Counted from the stretch's first letter, positions 22,009 to 35,740 are shown. The stretch is 64,000 bases of DNA from Rhododendron vialii (GCF_030253575.1 NC_080559.1:34715501-34779500); one strand, 5' to 3'. The notes: generated from the sequence alone by a model not told the origin. Made by a program: numbers and translations.

Positions 22009-25000
22009 CTAACTACCTATCCACCTCCGCTTACGAGCTGGACGCTCCGGTTTGACCTCTGAATCTGCACGAACTTCACTTTGGGTTGAAGGCAATGGTT
22101 CACTCTCCATCTTTTTAATCACAATTGCTTCCTTCTCACTCGGCATTGGAAGCTTGAACCGCTCACTTCGCTTCTTCAACTTTTCAACTGTGTCTGAGTG
22201 TTTATCCTCCAAGGGTTTCCCATCTACGTTCTTAATCTCTGGATTGTCATCATCTTTTTCGTCAACTGGGGGATGCTGATTGATGAGGGTTTCATCTAGA
22301 AGCTTCTTGCTGGCTAAGGAAGGGCCACCGCCGTTGTCCCTGTCTATATCTTTGACCTTCAAGGAAGATGATGACTTCTTGGTGGCAATAGTAAAATCCC
22401 TCTCTTTATGGCTTGTCCAACGTTCCAATTTGGACCGTCCTCTTCTAGAATCTTGCTGCTCATCATCTGAAGAAGCATGTTCCTTATGTTTTTTGGAAGA
22501 GTGACGGTTCAGAAACATCTCGTTCTTATTGGTTCCCCGCTCAGTTGTGCCTCTCGATATCACCTGAAACAACAATCACAACAATAAAAAAAGAAAATAC
22601 AGAATAGAGGAGGCGAATTCTCAGGACAATATCCAAGCCCACATCCATAAGTAAGAAGATACTCCAAAACACAAGTGGAAATGCCAGAGTTGTTCTTACA
22701 CCCAGCATTTTAGGTCTTTTTTAAGGAAATATATTCAGCCGCTACAATTGCTAATACTCAAGCTATACGTAGCACGAATATGAACTCGGACAAGGAAACA
22801 GTGGACACACCGACACGGATACAGGACACGGCAATTCTCAGAAAATGGAAACACGGACACGGAAGGGGACACAGTTAATTTCTTTTAAATAACATTTTTA
22901 GTCATGTGAACCTATATTGTAACCACTAAATATTTAGGTTAGGACTCCTATCGAATGCATTACTGACCGATCGTGTATGCGTATTGAACATACACATGTT
23001 TTATATCACACTTTTCATCTAACACTGTTGAAGTTATATATTCAAATCTGGAAAAGCTTTTAAAATTGATAGAAATTACCCTGTCGCGTCCCCATGTGTC
23101 CCTGGCGTGTTCCCAGATTGTCCCACGTGAAAAAGTATATTAAAGTTTAATGGAGACGCCACTAGGCGTGTTCCATACATGTCCCGCTGTGTTGGGCGCC
23201 CTTGGAGTGTCTGAGACCGATACCACTATCTCTAGGAGTGTTGGTGCTTCATGGCTAAAACTTATGGCTCATAGACTTAAGAAACAACCTTCATTTGTAG
23301 CTGTCAAGGTAGATGAGATGCTATGCGCAGAAACTATGAAGGCAACAATAACCAGTGAGCAAAGTAACATTCAACTAAAGTTACTAAACCAAACCAAACC
23401 AAACTGAGCCTTAAGTCCCAATCAATTGGGGTTGGCTACATGAATCCTTTTTCTCCATTGAGCTCTGTCAAGGGCCACTTGTTCACTCAAACTCATTAGA
23501 CTCGTCGTACCTTTGTGCACAAGCAATGGCCAACCTAGGATAATTGATTGACTTTCCAAGACGGTAACATATTTACTTGTAACAAACCAATTGTTGAACA
23601 GAAGGTACTTTCTTATACGTATAGTCTCTCCAATCAGGCATAGATATACTGATGGTATAAATAGTTGCAGAGGATCTACTACAATCTGATGTAAATAGTA
23701 GTTGAGACCTCCTTTGACCCACCCCAAGGGCATCTGCTATCAACTGATTTCAATGAATGTCTGCAATGGTAGTAAAAGCATTACTTGTATCTTAGTCAAT
23801 GTGCTGCCCTTATATTTATCACTATAATTCTAGGTTTTGTCAGAAACACAACGCGAATCTCCTTAATCTATATCGAACCATTTAGTCTTGCATGTAAAAG
23901 AGAACACGTGAAAAATGTCATGTACAAAAAAGCACATGAAAAGAACGATAGCACCCAAACCTGAATCACAGCAGACCACAAGTGGTATTGAGATATGGAA
24001 AAAATATCTTCCCATAAAAGAAAGGAGGATGTAAAAAACATGCCAAAGTCTAATAGCTTATTTTCATAGTGCTGCACAAGTGTCAGATCTACTAATACAA
24101 TATCCATTTAGCACTGTGTCGATGTATACAGTATACTACCAATAACAATATACAAAAATATATTTCTTGTTTTATTGCCATATTTCCAACGTTTTCGACA
24201 GATATCAAAACGCATCAGCATGTCATTGCATGCGATTTGCAAAAGTAATATCCGTGTATAGAGACGAAACATACCGGATCATTCACCAGACCACTTTGGT
24301 CTTCTTGATTCCTTTTGGAAACACCCTTGGAGTTCTGATACACAGCCTCAGATTCTCTACTCTTCCTTGTGTTCTCTTTATGTTTTCTCTCATGTGCTCT
24401 ATCATTATCAGAACCACTAACAACATAATCACCACGAGCACTTGCCCTTTCCTGCCTTGATCTTCTCTCATCATTACTGAGTTGGTTTCTGCGTGCATGG
24501 ACATCCTCTCCCATCATGGTTTCAATTTGTCCCCTTCTCTCAAGTTGCTCATTATGCCGCCCTTTGTCTTTAAATTGGTAATCTCTGTCAGAATCCTTAT
24601 ACTCATCCTTCACTCTAACTCCTCCCCGCCTGTCCTCTCTTTCCTGCTTTGGTAAGCTTTCATGTGATTGTTTGATCTTTTGCAACTCATCCCTCTCCCT
24701 ATGCCTCTCACTCCTCTCTCTCTGAATCCTGCCATCTTCTTTATGTCTGGCAAAATGGCGATCTTCATCTCTCATTCTCACTTGGTCATCTCTCTTACTC
24801 TTATGCTGATCCAAATAATCATCCCTTTCTCGCTTTGGACGACTTGACATGTTTTCTCTATGGCCATGCAAGATTTCTTCCTTTCCACCATCCCTCCTCA
24901 AATATTCCTCTTCCTTTCTTGCTTTTCTATGAAGATTATTGTCCATGTCCTCATATCGAATCTTCAAATTACCATCCCTTTCTCCACGTCGTGATTCCAC

Positions 25001-28000
25001 ATCTTTATCGTAACGGCTCCTTAAATTACCATTTTCCAACTGCTTCCTCAACTGCAGATCTACATCTTCCTTGTTCCGGTTCCTAGACCCTATTTTGTCA
25101 CCACGCACTCGCTTATTTGTGTCCTCAGCTCTAGTCCTTCTAATATGTGGATCGACATCTTGCCGATGCCAAGATCCATCCGAATTCTCTCTCTCCTTTC
25201 GCCTGTCTATGCCTTCATATTTCCCTTGCAAGGGATGGGATGAATATGGATCCCAATCGCTATGAGAATAAGAATCCTCCCTAACTTTTTCCACCAAACG
25301 GTGTTTTTCCATTTCATGCATCTCATCACGACCTTTACCTCTGACACCATGCTCACCTTCACCGTGCAACCTCTTTGACTTCCCTGTGTGTGTAGAATGT
25401 TCATTGTGAACAATATCGCGCATCAACTTCCTTGGTTTGCTGTTTTCCCTACTTCTTGAGCTCTTAATGTCCCGTCCATCATCCGTTCCCTGAAGGGAAG
25501 AAGATTGTTCAACTCGAGAGCTTAATTTTTGTTTTTTCACAGAATGCAATTGATTTTCATCTTCCTGAGTGCTAGTAGCAGGTGTATCCAAGACCAATTC
25601 TTCTCTATCCACTCCAGAGCTTCCATCGGCCACCACCACCTCATCGTGCAAACCATCAACATGTTCTACATCAAGCTCTTCGTCACTCCCAACAGTGACA
25701 GGAGATGATAATTGACTACTTTTCCCACTAATGCCTTCTACGGAATCTTCCTTCTGACTGTCATATTGGGTCGTATTGGGTGATCTTCCATGAGCTCTTC
25801 CCTTTGTCCGTCTGGATTAAGAAGAAAGTGATAGATACTTCAGATACAATGTAAACAAATCAAAATCAGTTGAAACTGCCACATAAATTTATTCAACAAA
25901 AGTACCATAGTAATGTTACAAAATGGGAGAAAAAATCAAACGCAAGAGATGATAAAAACAATCATAATGAGGCCCCGCCTCCAACACCCAAACATGTCAA
26001 ACACAAAATATGCGCAGAGATTTCTCGAGAAAAAGATATTTCATAGTGGTTTAAGGAGTAACAAAAATATCAATCAGCAAGACATTTGTGTGAAAAGCAT
26101 AAGACAAGCCTTTATGCTACACAATCAGTTGGGGACTTTGTAAACCTGCTAATACTTGCTTGCTTACCAAGCCATCCTGCCTTAACTCTTCCAGCTACAC
26201 TAGTAAAAATAGAAAAGTAGAACCATGAGGAGAACTACTTCTGCTCGGGGGAAGATACATTCTTATTCTCAAGACACTAATCCTTTCACACCGTACGCAA
26301 ATTCCATACCTCAGGAAAGCCTGGTCAGGACCACACGGGCAAGTTTCCCTGCATGTGGCTCGTCCGTGATAATGAAGATGACTTACTGGTATAGTGGTAT
26401 GTATATCATAGAAATGGAAGTTAATAATACGTATGCGACAATTAATTGCCATTACAATCTCAAGGAAAAGGATTCAGTTTAATTCTTCAACAGGCAATCA
26501 ACTCTTCACTGTACTTGGTTTTTGTTTAAGTGAGCATAAGCACGTTGTCTTGTTTGCTCAAAAAGGACAGAACAGCTGTTAAACCATTTACAAGAATACA
26601 TTCTCTACTACACTGAGCTTTCTAGTGGTATGTATATCATAGAAATGGAAGTTAATAATACGTATGCAACAATTAATTGCCATTACAATCTCAAGGAAAA
26701 GGATTCAGTTTAATTCTTCAACAGGCAATCAACTCTTCACTGTACTTGGTTTTTGTTTAAGTGAGCATAAGCACATTGTCTTGTTTGCTCATAAAGGACA
26801 GAACAGCTGTTAAACCATTTACAAGAATACATTCTCTACTACACTGAGCTTTCTATGATTGCAGATTGTTATTTGCTGGCCCCTTCCCTTTTCTTGTTAC
26901 ACACGGCACATATCACACAGGTAATTTAACGTAGGGAAATGCTTCTGTAAATAAGCAAGGGAGTGAGTGACTGCAAATAAAAAAAGAAAAAAACAAGCTA
27001 TAGCTACTTGGACTGACAACTCCCACAAATGAAATGCAAAGTTGTATCAGGCCAGCAACAAGAGCAAAAATCATTTAAGAAGCTTGCTCTCAAGAAAAAG
27101 CATGGGGTTTAATCTAGTGGACTTAATTCATACCTCGCTTCATGGAGGGTGCCAACATCTCCGCCAGGATATGCAGAGTTCTTCACCTTAGAATCCGGAG
27201 AATACTGAACCTGTGCTTTGGGGGGAAAAGGCAAACTTCCATCCCCTTCGATTACCGTATCCTGAATAGATCTTATTAAAGGTGCTGTTCTACCAGGAAC
27301 TTCCCTCTTTCCACCATTATAGGCAGGTGGAAAACGTTTGCCATCTTCCTTTGCAACACCACTTCCAATTTCATGGTCTTCTGTAAAAGCCTCTCCTGAG
27401 GGATCATTTTCTGCTTGCTCTGCGTCATCTGCAGAGTCCTGCAAAACAATCTGATTGCCAAACCAAGTCAAGAGCAAATTGTATTGAAAATAAGCGTGTC
27501 GAAATATGCATCAGAACAAGACTGGCTGGTTCTAAAAGAGAGGATTAAGCACTTACCTCAATTATGGCATCGGAATCACGAAGTCTTGGTGGCCGGGTAT
27601 CCATGGATGGGAGACGCTCACTATAACTAGTTTCCACCTGTATTGCTCTCCCAGTTGGCTGGTTGGAAATAAGATAAACCAAGTAAGCCCAAAAACTGAC
27701 ACCGAAAACTAACATCATGTCTTTTAAGGTTTCTCCATTCTTGACCAGTCACACAAAACCTTAAGGCCCTGTTTGTTTGTCTGGCCTAAGGGTGAAGGGA
27801 TGCTTTCTCTCATAAGATAAGTAATCCTATCGGAATGATAGTACTTCATGTGGCATTAAGAGTGATAACTGTTAAGAATACGAGAAATCCCAAGGTATTG
27901 GACATTCCATGCTTTGTGGGACATTATATCCAACAGATGTTTAATCCTAACCACAAAAGTTATAATCAAACATGTGATATGTGCCCCCTTGGATTTACGG

Positions 28001-31000
28001 TCGAATCCGACAATATCCAGACAAAAAAAGGCGCCTAAGAGAAACGTAACATCCACCATTGTTTTTTTATTCCTTGATTTATTTATTTATTTATTATTAC
28101 TATAGACATTATATATACATATATATGTTTTTCTTTTGCATCTGCATACCAATGGTGGTCGCACCCGCGTAGATCCTTTTGATACGTCACTTTGTCCCGA
28201 ATCCATCTTAACAAGATTTGCATTTCCACATGAAATATCGTGAATAGCAGCAGCTGCAGCAAGTTCTGGAGGCAGATCTGGATCGTACTCCTGAAACGAG
28301 ACCAAGAAAAGATAAAGGCTTCTCTGCTTGCTTCTTTAACCACAAAAAGTGGGTTAAATGAGCAAGATACCAACACTGAGGCATACATCAAGATGCAAGA
28401 TCACCTCATTACCTGTTCTGTTCTCCCACTTTCATAGACACGAATTTTGCTTTGCATTGTTGTCTCCAGACGAAGTTGTTCCTGCACAATTTCAATTCAG
28501 CATCCTCTCAACTTCCACCCGTATAGAAAAGGACAAACCAATGGCCAATTCTTACCAGCTGTTTGCAATAACCTTTCCAACTATCCTCATTCATGCTAAA
28601 GTTAAAGAAATCTGACACGTCAATGCCAGGGAGCTTCCATGGTTTTTCCTCAAAACTATCAACATCAACCTCAAATATAGTCCTGTGGAAAGAACAAAAA
28701 ATCAACCATAACTATATCTCCAACATACAATATGAACTATGCAAGAACAATGGTAGGTTACATCGTTCCAAGTTAAACCAACCTTTTCTGCAAGCTGCGA
28801 CAGAAACACTGCTTTTTTTCTGCAGCATTCGTAGTGCCATGGCCCACAATGTGGAGACATTACAAACTTGCAGAAACTGGCATGCCTCATCATGGTAACC
28901 GAATGAGTTCAGCAAAAACAAAGACTACAGAGTACGCTGAAGAATTATGAAGTGGAGAAGGAATTTATTTCCCTTTTCTCACTTTTCTTTTTTCAATAGG
29001 AGTGCATTTCGCGCGGTGGAGGAAAGAAGGTGGGAGTATATCCAATGAAACAGAATACCTAACTAAGAAAATGTGCAAAGTAGTGTCCCATCATGGAAGG
29101 CTTTTCCCTTTTGTTTCTACATCATGTCCCTTCGCAGAGGGACACAAAGATTTTAGCGACAGCTATATGGCCAGCAGTATTATACAAACCAGAAAGTGTC
29201 AAAGTCCCACTAGAACAAGCATACCAAGTGAATGGCGATACAAGAAACGACCAAACAACGAATGCATGGGTAGAAGGCATGGCACCAGCGCAAAGTTAAG
29301 AGTACAATAAGCATATAAATAACATAAAATCTAAGTACAGTTGCAAGAGGGTTACTTGTGTGACGGAAGTGTGAAATCCAGCCCGCTGCCAAACCCCCTC
29401 CCTGATGTATTATTCCCCCAAACAGGACCAAACCCGGGGTGAAAACTTTTCTGCAATGGCCGCCAATCACCTCTGCCACGACCAGCGACAGGGCCCACGT
29501 GGACTGGCGGACGAACTTGACCTGGGGCTCCTGCAGGGCCCACAAGAGCTGATCCAGGTATCGGTGCTGCACCAGGCCTCACATACTGCACAAAGAAATG
29601 ACAATAAGTTAACAAAGAGGAACAAGAAATGAACTGACTTTCAGTCACAGTAATGATCACCTTTAGGAAAAAATCTGCAGCTGGGAATAATAAACAAAAT
29701 CTATCAGACATTGAAACATTGAGAGCATCCTTGAGCATGAACATCAAATTTCAAGACCACAATAACCTTCTATACAATGCAAACAATAGTAGACATCATG
29801 GAGGAATTTCAAGTTACTTCTGGCCATTTAAAATCTACTAAATAGAGAACGGATCTCGTTTGTCATTAACGAAACGGTGGAAGGAAATATAATTTTACAG
29901 TTACCTACGGACAAACTATAAAGAGAGAGCACTTATAAGTTCTAACCAATGGCAATAATAAGTGGACATATGAGGAATATGGAGAAATACATCCTGACGC
30001 CAGGCAAAATCTTTTTACTTCAAACTAACTAACTGTACTGCCTGAAGTAACAATCAATCATGATCAATTCAAATACCCATTCCACAATCTTATCAATCCA
30101 AAGGTTTAGCAAGATGGAAAAGACAACTGTCAAAACTCTTGCCTGGATGGCATGATGAGAAGACGTAATCCAATATCAGGGCATTTTGAAGTATCCAATT
30201 AGAAAGAAAAATTAGTGGACATAAAAAGCATGAGCTGGATTAGGGTAAAACCAAATTCGGAACTTATCATGACTAGAAAGACGCCCGACGAATGGAGAAT
30301 GAGCACCTTAGTACCTATCTATAAGAATAAAGGGGATATTCAAAGCTGTAACAACTATAGAGGTATTAAATTGATGAGTCATACGATGAAGTTATGGGAA
30401 AGAATTATTGAGTATCGCTTGAGAATGGTGACTACGGTGTCTTGGATTCATGCCTGGAAGATCAACCATGGAAGCTATCTACCTATTAAGGAGATTGGTA
30501 GAAAAACATAGAGCAAAGAAGAAGGATTTCCATATGGTTTTCATAGATTTAGAAAAGGCTTATGATAGGGTGCCTAGAGACATCATATGGTGGGTTCTAG
30601 AGAGAAAGGGAATGACCAAAGGGTATATCTGATTAAAGACATGTTTGAAGGTGCTGTCACTACCATTAGATCACCAATTCCAATCACTGTAGGATTGCAT
30701 CAAGGGTTAGCCAGGAGCCCGTACCTCTTTTGCCTTAGTTATGGATGAATTGACTAAACAATTTCAAGAGGATATCCCATGGTAAATGATATTTGCAGAT
30801 GACATTGTTCTTGTAGATGAAACCGCTAAAAGTGTTAATACGAAACTAGAAATTTGAAGGGAAGCATTAGAGTCAAAGGGTTTCCGGATAAGTACGAGTA
30901 AAACTGAGTATATAGTGTGCAAATTTAGTGATACCAGCAGTGCGCATGAAGAAAGAGTGATGATCCAAGACCAGGAGATACCAAAGAGTGATCATTTTAT

Positions 31001-33776
31001 GTATTTAGGCTCAATTATTAGTAGAGATGGAGAGATTGCCGAAGATGTGACCTATAGGATCCAAGTGGGGTGGCTCAAGTGGAGGAGTGCTACTGGTGTA
31101 CTATGTGACAAGAGGGTACCCATAAAATTAAAAGAAATTTTTTATGAAACTGCCATAAGACCAACAATGCTTTATGGAACAAAATGTTGGCCTATTAAGA
31201 AACAACAGGTAAGCAAGATGAGCGTAGCGGAAATGCGAATGTTGAGGTGCATGTGTGGTAAGACTAGACGAGATAGGATTAGAAATGAAACGGTTTGTGA
31301 GACAGTAGGTGTAGCACCTATAGAGGAGAAGTTGAAGAAAAATAGGCTAAGGTGGTTTGGACATGTCTACCACACACCAAGAGATGCAGTAGTTAAGAGA
31401 GCAAATAGGATAACTTTGGGTAGCAATGCTACGGAGAGGAGTAGACCCAAATTGACATTAGATGTTGTTGTGTACAAAGATATGAGTCTAATGAGTTTTG
31501 TGTGAACAAGTGGCCCTTAACAGAGCTTAATGGAGGAAAATGATTCATGTAGCCGACCCCAAGTGATTGGGACATAAGGCTCGGTTTGGTTTGGTTATCA
31601 ACTTTATGAATCATTAGCCAACTAAAAGGTGGGGTAAATACCCAAAAAAAATATAAGAAGGTACACAGCTTTATGTATAAATGCAATTCAAAGCAAAGAA
31701 TTTAGCCAACCGTGTAATTTTCCATTTCATCCACGGTTGACCAAGCAAGAGGATCCCTGATGTTCTTAGAATGTAACAAAACAAGATTTTTTGTCCTTTC
31801 AGGGCATCATTACATGGTTTGTGGGGCACCAAAAGTGCAAAACTAGTGGCCATAGCAACGGTCATATAAAGAATCGAACAGAATATGAGTACATACATTC
31901 ATGTACAATTGTACATACACCGCGTACATATGCATTTTGGACCCGTCTCGGGTCCCACAAAAATTATCCCAGCCGCTTATTTTGTTCAAAATTGTTGGAT
32001 TCTAAAGCGAAGTTGGATAATTCATAAACGTCTTTACCAATATCAAATTGAGTTGATTTTTTCACAGGGTCTCCAAACAAACCATTTTTAACAAAATGAG
32101 CGGGTTGGATCATTTTTGTGGGACTTGAAATGGGTCCAAAATGCGTATGTATACAGTTATGTACATGAATGTATGTACCTATAGCAGCTCCCATAAAGCA
32201 AGGTCCGAAATTCTACCAAGCAGCAACAACTTCATAGTTCCATTACTTTTGATCCATTCCTTTGCCTTTTCAGTCCTACTGCCAGAGAAGGAGCAGCGAA
32301 GGGAGGACAGTGATGAGCACAGCTGATATTTTTATTCCAAGAGCTAAAGGCCACACATACTCACCGTATACACTGTTACCTAACAGCATGAAAGCAGTTC
32401 AACCAACCTAGAAACGTCTAGCACACAAAGCCTGAGGTTATCAAAATAAATGACCTGAAGGAACATGAACAAGCTTTGTCGCGCAAAATATGCCACCTGC
32501 TTTCCATAAAATATGCCACAGCTGACAAAATCGGGGGACTGTATTATTTAAAACTGTGCTCTTTTCAAGTAATTACGCACATCTAACTTTACAAGAGATT
32601 TTAAGCATTGTTGTTCGTGAAATCGACATCACAATAAGTCGTTTACCTGGAAGAAATAAAGTTTCATTATGATTCAAAAAATGGCATCCGTACAATTGTC
32701 AATCCCACCACTTGTGGTCACAATTTCATTCAAATTCCTCCAAACAACACATGGAAAGCAGATAAAAGAACATTGATCTACTTCACATCATCCGCGTACA
32801 ATAACTTACACCTCATATTACATTTCAAGTTCTTATCAAAACAATCCGAAAAACACAAACCCCACATGTGTACAACATCACTGACCTTAAACTGAGAATG
32901 ATATGGGTGATAAACATGATTGCTGTACCCTATCTTCGGCACAACGCCCGCTCCTCCAATTACTTTACCTGCATCACCTCCCAATTCTTTTCTCTCACCG
33001 TCCATGGCCTGCGCCGCATCTTCACCCCACTCTTGCGCTTCCATCCCCTGATGACCCGGTTCGCTATCCGCAACAATAACCAAAGGATCACCATCTTCAT
33101 CCTCATCATCATCACTTCCCATCACTCCATTCCCATCCATCACCATACCCACGTGGTTATTTTCATTCAGCACAATCTTCAAATCGTCCTCACTATCACT
33201 ATCCCAGTCATCCCCCTCTCCACTCCCATCATTACCCCCGTTTTCCACCCGATTGGAAACCCCGGTAATACCCGGAATCAACGGACCCGAACCCATATCC
33301 CCAATCCCAGTATCACAAACCTCTTCATCTATATCAAACTCCTCAAAATTCTCCTTCTTGTCCATCAAGACCTCGTCTTTTTCGACCAACACGTCATCTT
33401 TCTCATCACTCTCCTCGACAACAACATCAATCCCTGATTCATCCATCAAATTCAGATCCACAAAACCCCTTCCACTTTCCGAACCCTTAGTTTCACTTGG
33501 TTGTGGAAAATCAGATGCCAAACTGGTTACCCCATCTGCTAAACCCTCCTTTTCTGACTTAAAGACTGGGGCTTGATTGAGGTGAGAGCTCGTGAAATTG
33601 AATTTAGGGTTAGGGTTAGGGTTAGGGTTAGAATTAGAAGCTGGGTAAAGAATCTCTTCTTCATCGTCGCTGTGAATGGCGTTGAGATCGATCGGACGGG
33701 TGGGAGAAGGTTGTTTGGATTGGAAGGGTCGAAGGACGTCGGTGTACAGATCGCCAAACTCGTCGTCGTCTTCCAT
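22009..33776 (-). CDS. FIPS5: FIP1-like polyadenylation factor (FIP1[V] type)
   Basis: Nine exons (minus): 33,776-32,886; 29,585-29,356; 28,682-28,556; 28,481-28,413; 28,290-28,150; 27,658-27,557; 27,438-27,134; 25,811-24,275; 22,563-22,009. Joined they give 1,318 aa, in frame throughout. Residues 1-297 are acidic and start MEDDDEFGDLYTDVLRPF, as in plant FIP1[V]. A proline/glycine segment with YVRPGAAPIPG and RGRGDWRPLQ follows. The Fip1 motif is at about 374-416 (KPWKLPGIDVSDFFNF, SMNEDSWKGYC). Residues about 620-1,134 are a charged RE/RD/RS-rich region, and the end is PARKRRWIGS. Plant FIP1 is a nuclear subunit of the cleavage and polyadenylation complex, binding poly(A) polymerase, CPSF30 and RNA. 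The symbol follows the Arabidopsis homologue. Introns 1 and 8 carry LINE pieces, and intron 7 has a 231-bp duplication. Confidence 0.92.
22780..23260. repeat. Dispersed GTGTCC/GGACAC-rich repeat in FIP1 intron 8
   Basis: Many short words such as GGACACGG, CACGGACACGG and CGTGTCC occur on both sides of about 470 bp. A second, smaller piece with similar words lies at 62,600-62,800. I do not recognise the family. Confidence 0.35.
23389..23525 (-). mobile_element. LINE 3' end remnant in FIP1 intron 8
   Basis: Read on the minus strand, this matches the last 120-130 bp of the element at 30.2-31.6 kb: AGTCTAATGAGTTT, GAACAAGTGGCCCTT, AGAGCT(T/C)AATGGAG, TTCATGTAGCC, GATTGGGAC, then a TTTGG-repeat tail. 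Only the 3' end is present, as expected for 5'-truncated LINE insertions. It lies in the same sense as FIP1. Confidence 0.7.
26392..26853. repeat. 231-bp tandem duplication in FIP1 intron 7
   Basis: Copy 1 (26,392-26,622) and copy 2 (26,623-26,853) differ at only a few bases, so the duplication is young. Each starts near TAGTGGTATG and contains GAAATGGAAGTTAATAATAC. It ends about 270 bp before exon 7 on the genome map and does not touch a splice site. Confidence 0.9.
30200..31590 (+). mobile_element. Degenerate LINE (RTE-like) in FIP1 intron 1, antisense
   Basis: Broken frames encode pieces of a non-LTR reverse transcriptase in the expected order: TLVPIYKNKGDIQSCNNYRG, then MVFIDLEKAYDRVPRDIIWW (30,535-30,600), then SDHFMYLGSIISRDGEI and EEKLKKNRLRWFGHVYH (30,975-31,370). 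The catalytic YADD-type block near 30,790-30,810 survives only as FADD. Stops and frameshifts separate the pieces, and the endonuclease part is missing. The end is GGCTCGGTTTGGTTTGGTT, a short tandem tail as in RTE-type LINEs. It runs opposite to FIP1. Confidence 0.8.
31889..32178. mobile_element. 290-bp MITE in FIP1 intron 1
   Basis: Inverted arms of about 100 bp begin GTACATACATTCATGTACA on both strands and share GCATTTTGGACCC and CCCACAAAAAT. Diverged relatives of the inner part lie at 20,608-20,710 and 51,385-51,560. Confidence 0.65.
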
Positions 33777-33820
33777 TAGAGAGTTTTAGAGAGAGAAAGA
33801 GGAAGGAGGGTTTTGAGGGT

Positions 33821-33854
<34 letters not shown>

Positions 33855-34583
33855 TGATGATGAATTGGATTAAGATTAAGCTGGCGGATTCTGCCATAAA
33901 CGTGATGGGAGAGTGATAATTGATAAATCCACAACTTGTGGGTTGTTTAGTTCAAAGGTTTTATTTTTATTTTTTAAGGTTCAGTTTTATTAAGGTTCTT
34001 ACTTTTCTCACATTTTATTTTAACCAGATAAAAACTTAGTAAGTATACCTGTAAATCAATAATGAATTTTATATCTAATATGAATCTTGTTTGATATATC
34101 TTGATTAGTTTTGTAATAAAATAATTTTAAAATCACATAAAATATTAATTGAATAGTGACATGAACTCTCAAAAAGAACTGTTACATTGAGACGAAGGAA
34201 ATATTTTTTTAGTACTTGTTTTCGCTTTACGAGATCAGTCTTTGTCTTACAATACATCATCTTTAATTATAAAAATAAGTACTTATTTTTCTTTAGCAAA
34301 ACTGAGCCTAAGTGAAAAGGGAAAATTAATATTATTAGTACTAAAAAATACGAGAATACACGAGTCTAGTGTATGAAACCCCCTGAACATCGGCCCTTAA
34401 TTGAAAGATCAAAGAACCAGGCATATTAACAAAATAATGAAAATCAGAATGTTTTTGGAAGCCCAAATTAGTCAAATAGTTCGTCCGCACACGCATTTCC
34501 TTTGCCATATCTATGCCTCACTTCCAACTGTCGCAAGAAAGTACATGCATTCATTCAACAGAGCACATCATTGGGGTGTGTCA

Positions 34584-34700
34584 TCACATTGTGTAGCAAT
34601 TTCCATATTGATCTCGAATGAGAACTCCAGCAGTAGTCTCTGTTGAGTCATGCTGTGACGCTCCATTCAAGTTCAATTTGTATCCAACCATTAAACAACC
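34584..34700 (-). pseudogene. RNase H-like domain relic
   Basis: The minus-strand frame contains YKLNLNGAS followed by TTAGVLIRDQYGN, the opening of the plant RNase H-like (RVT_3) domain often found in LINE remnants. Only about 30 residues remain and no reverse transcriptase is next to it. Confidence 0.45.
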
Positions 34701-35325
34701 ATCTCTTTGTCTTAGCTGAGTTCTGTTTTCCTGTGGGTATGATGTGGTTATAAATGCTATCCCGATTGGTAGTATGTTGTCCGGATGCTTTCCGGTTCCT
34801 ATTAAGCAAAATATTCCAACAGGCAATAGAAGCAAATAAATATATTCACTGTAGCTATGAGAAATTATAGCAAAAGTTAGTAGCGTTTGCTACCAAAAAA
34901 AAAAAATTATTTACTGTAAAAAACAATTTTAAGAGGGAGCGTCATGCACTGGGAATTTTTTTTATTCAGAATTCAAAATTCAAGTTCCAAAAGCACTCCA
35001 AACCAACTTCTACAAAATCAAATTATAGGCTATTTTTCAACTTTTTAAGAATGGAAATTGATTTTCACCACTCCCCTTGTGTTTAAATGCACTCCATTTT
35101 TTGTCTCCATTCATGTAAAATTACAAACTTACTATTCGTACATTTTTCCCTTCACATATGAAAAAGGTAATCATGGAATTTCACATCACCACAAAACAAA
35201 AGGGAAGTGCATTTGGATAAACGGGGAGTATGAAAAAATCAATTCCTTTTTTAAGAATCTTCAAATTTTCAAAACCTGATCATAGGAATTTTCGTCAAAC
35301 ACCATCAGCTGCTTGGTAAAAGTTA

Positions 35326-35562
35326 CTCCCTCCGTCCCATAATGTTTGGCACTTTCACTATTCCAGCCTTATGAAAAAATTAACTATATCTTTTAATCCA
35401 TAAATTTTTTTATAAGCAATATGAATCTTATTTGATAAAGTTTAATTTGTTTTATTAAACAAAGTTCAAAAAATTGCCTAAAACATTATGAATTGAAAGA
35501 TATATGCAATTTAAAAATGACACGCATTCTTGAAAATGCCAAACATTATGAGAGGGAGGGAG
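35326..35562. mobile_element. Stowaway-type MITE
   Basis: A 237-bp element with ends CTCCCTCCGTCCCATAATG and CATTATGAGAGGGAGGGAG and TA on both sides, which is the Tc1/mariner target duplication. No coding capacity. Confidence 0.8.
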
Positions 35563-35740
35563 TAAAATTTCTGCTTGTAAATTTCTTCCTAGAAACACAC
35601 ACAATAGTTGTCAAGCAAGAAGAAAGAGCACATTTGGTACCAGACTGAGAAACTGAACTAACATCAACTTCAGTACAAGAACAAATTGTATTTTTTCCAA
35701 GACTTGCTAGTTTTCTGCGATTCAATGAGTATAGTAGTAT

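Larger units (their letters stand above)
33777..35740. other. Intergenic between FIP1 and CAF1
   Basis: Next to 33,777 is the FIP1 leader, with a GA tract (33,821-33,851). About 33,960-34,200 is a very diverged Stowaway-like sequence. 34,584-34,690 is an RNase H relic, and 35,326-35,562 is a Stowaway MITE. No other gene seen. The last part before 35,740 should be the CAF1 3' untranslated region. Confidence 0.45.

Noticed and set aside
32868..33437. 189-codon plus-strand frame opposite FIP1 exon 1
   Set aside because: It is the shadow of the acidic coding exon on the other strand, with low-complexity composition.
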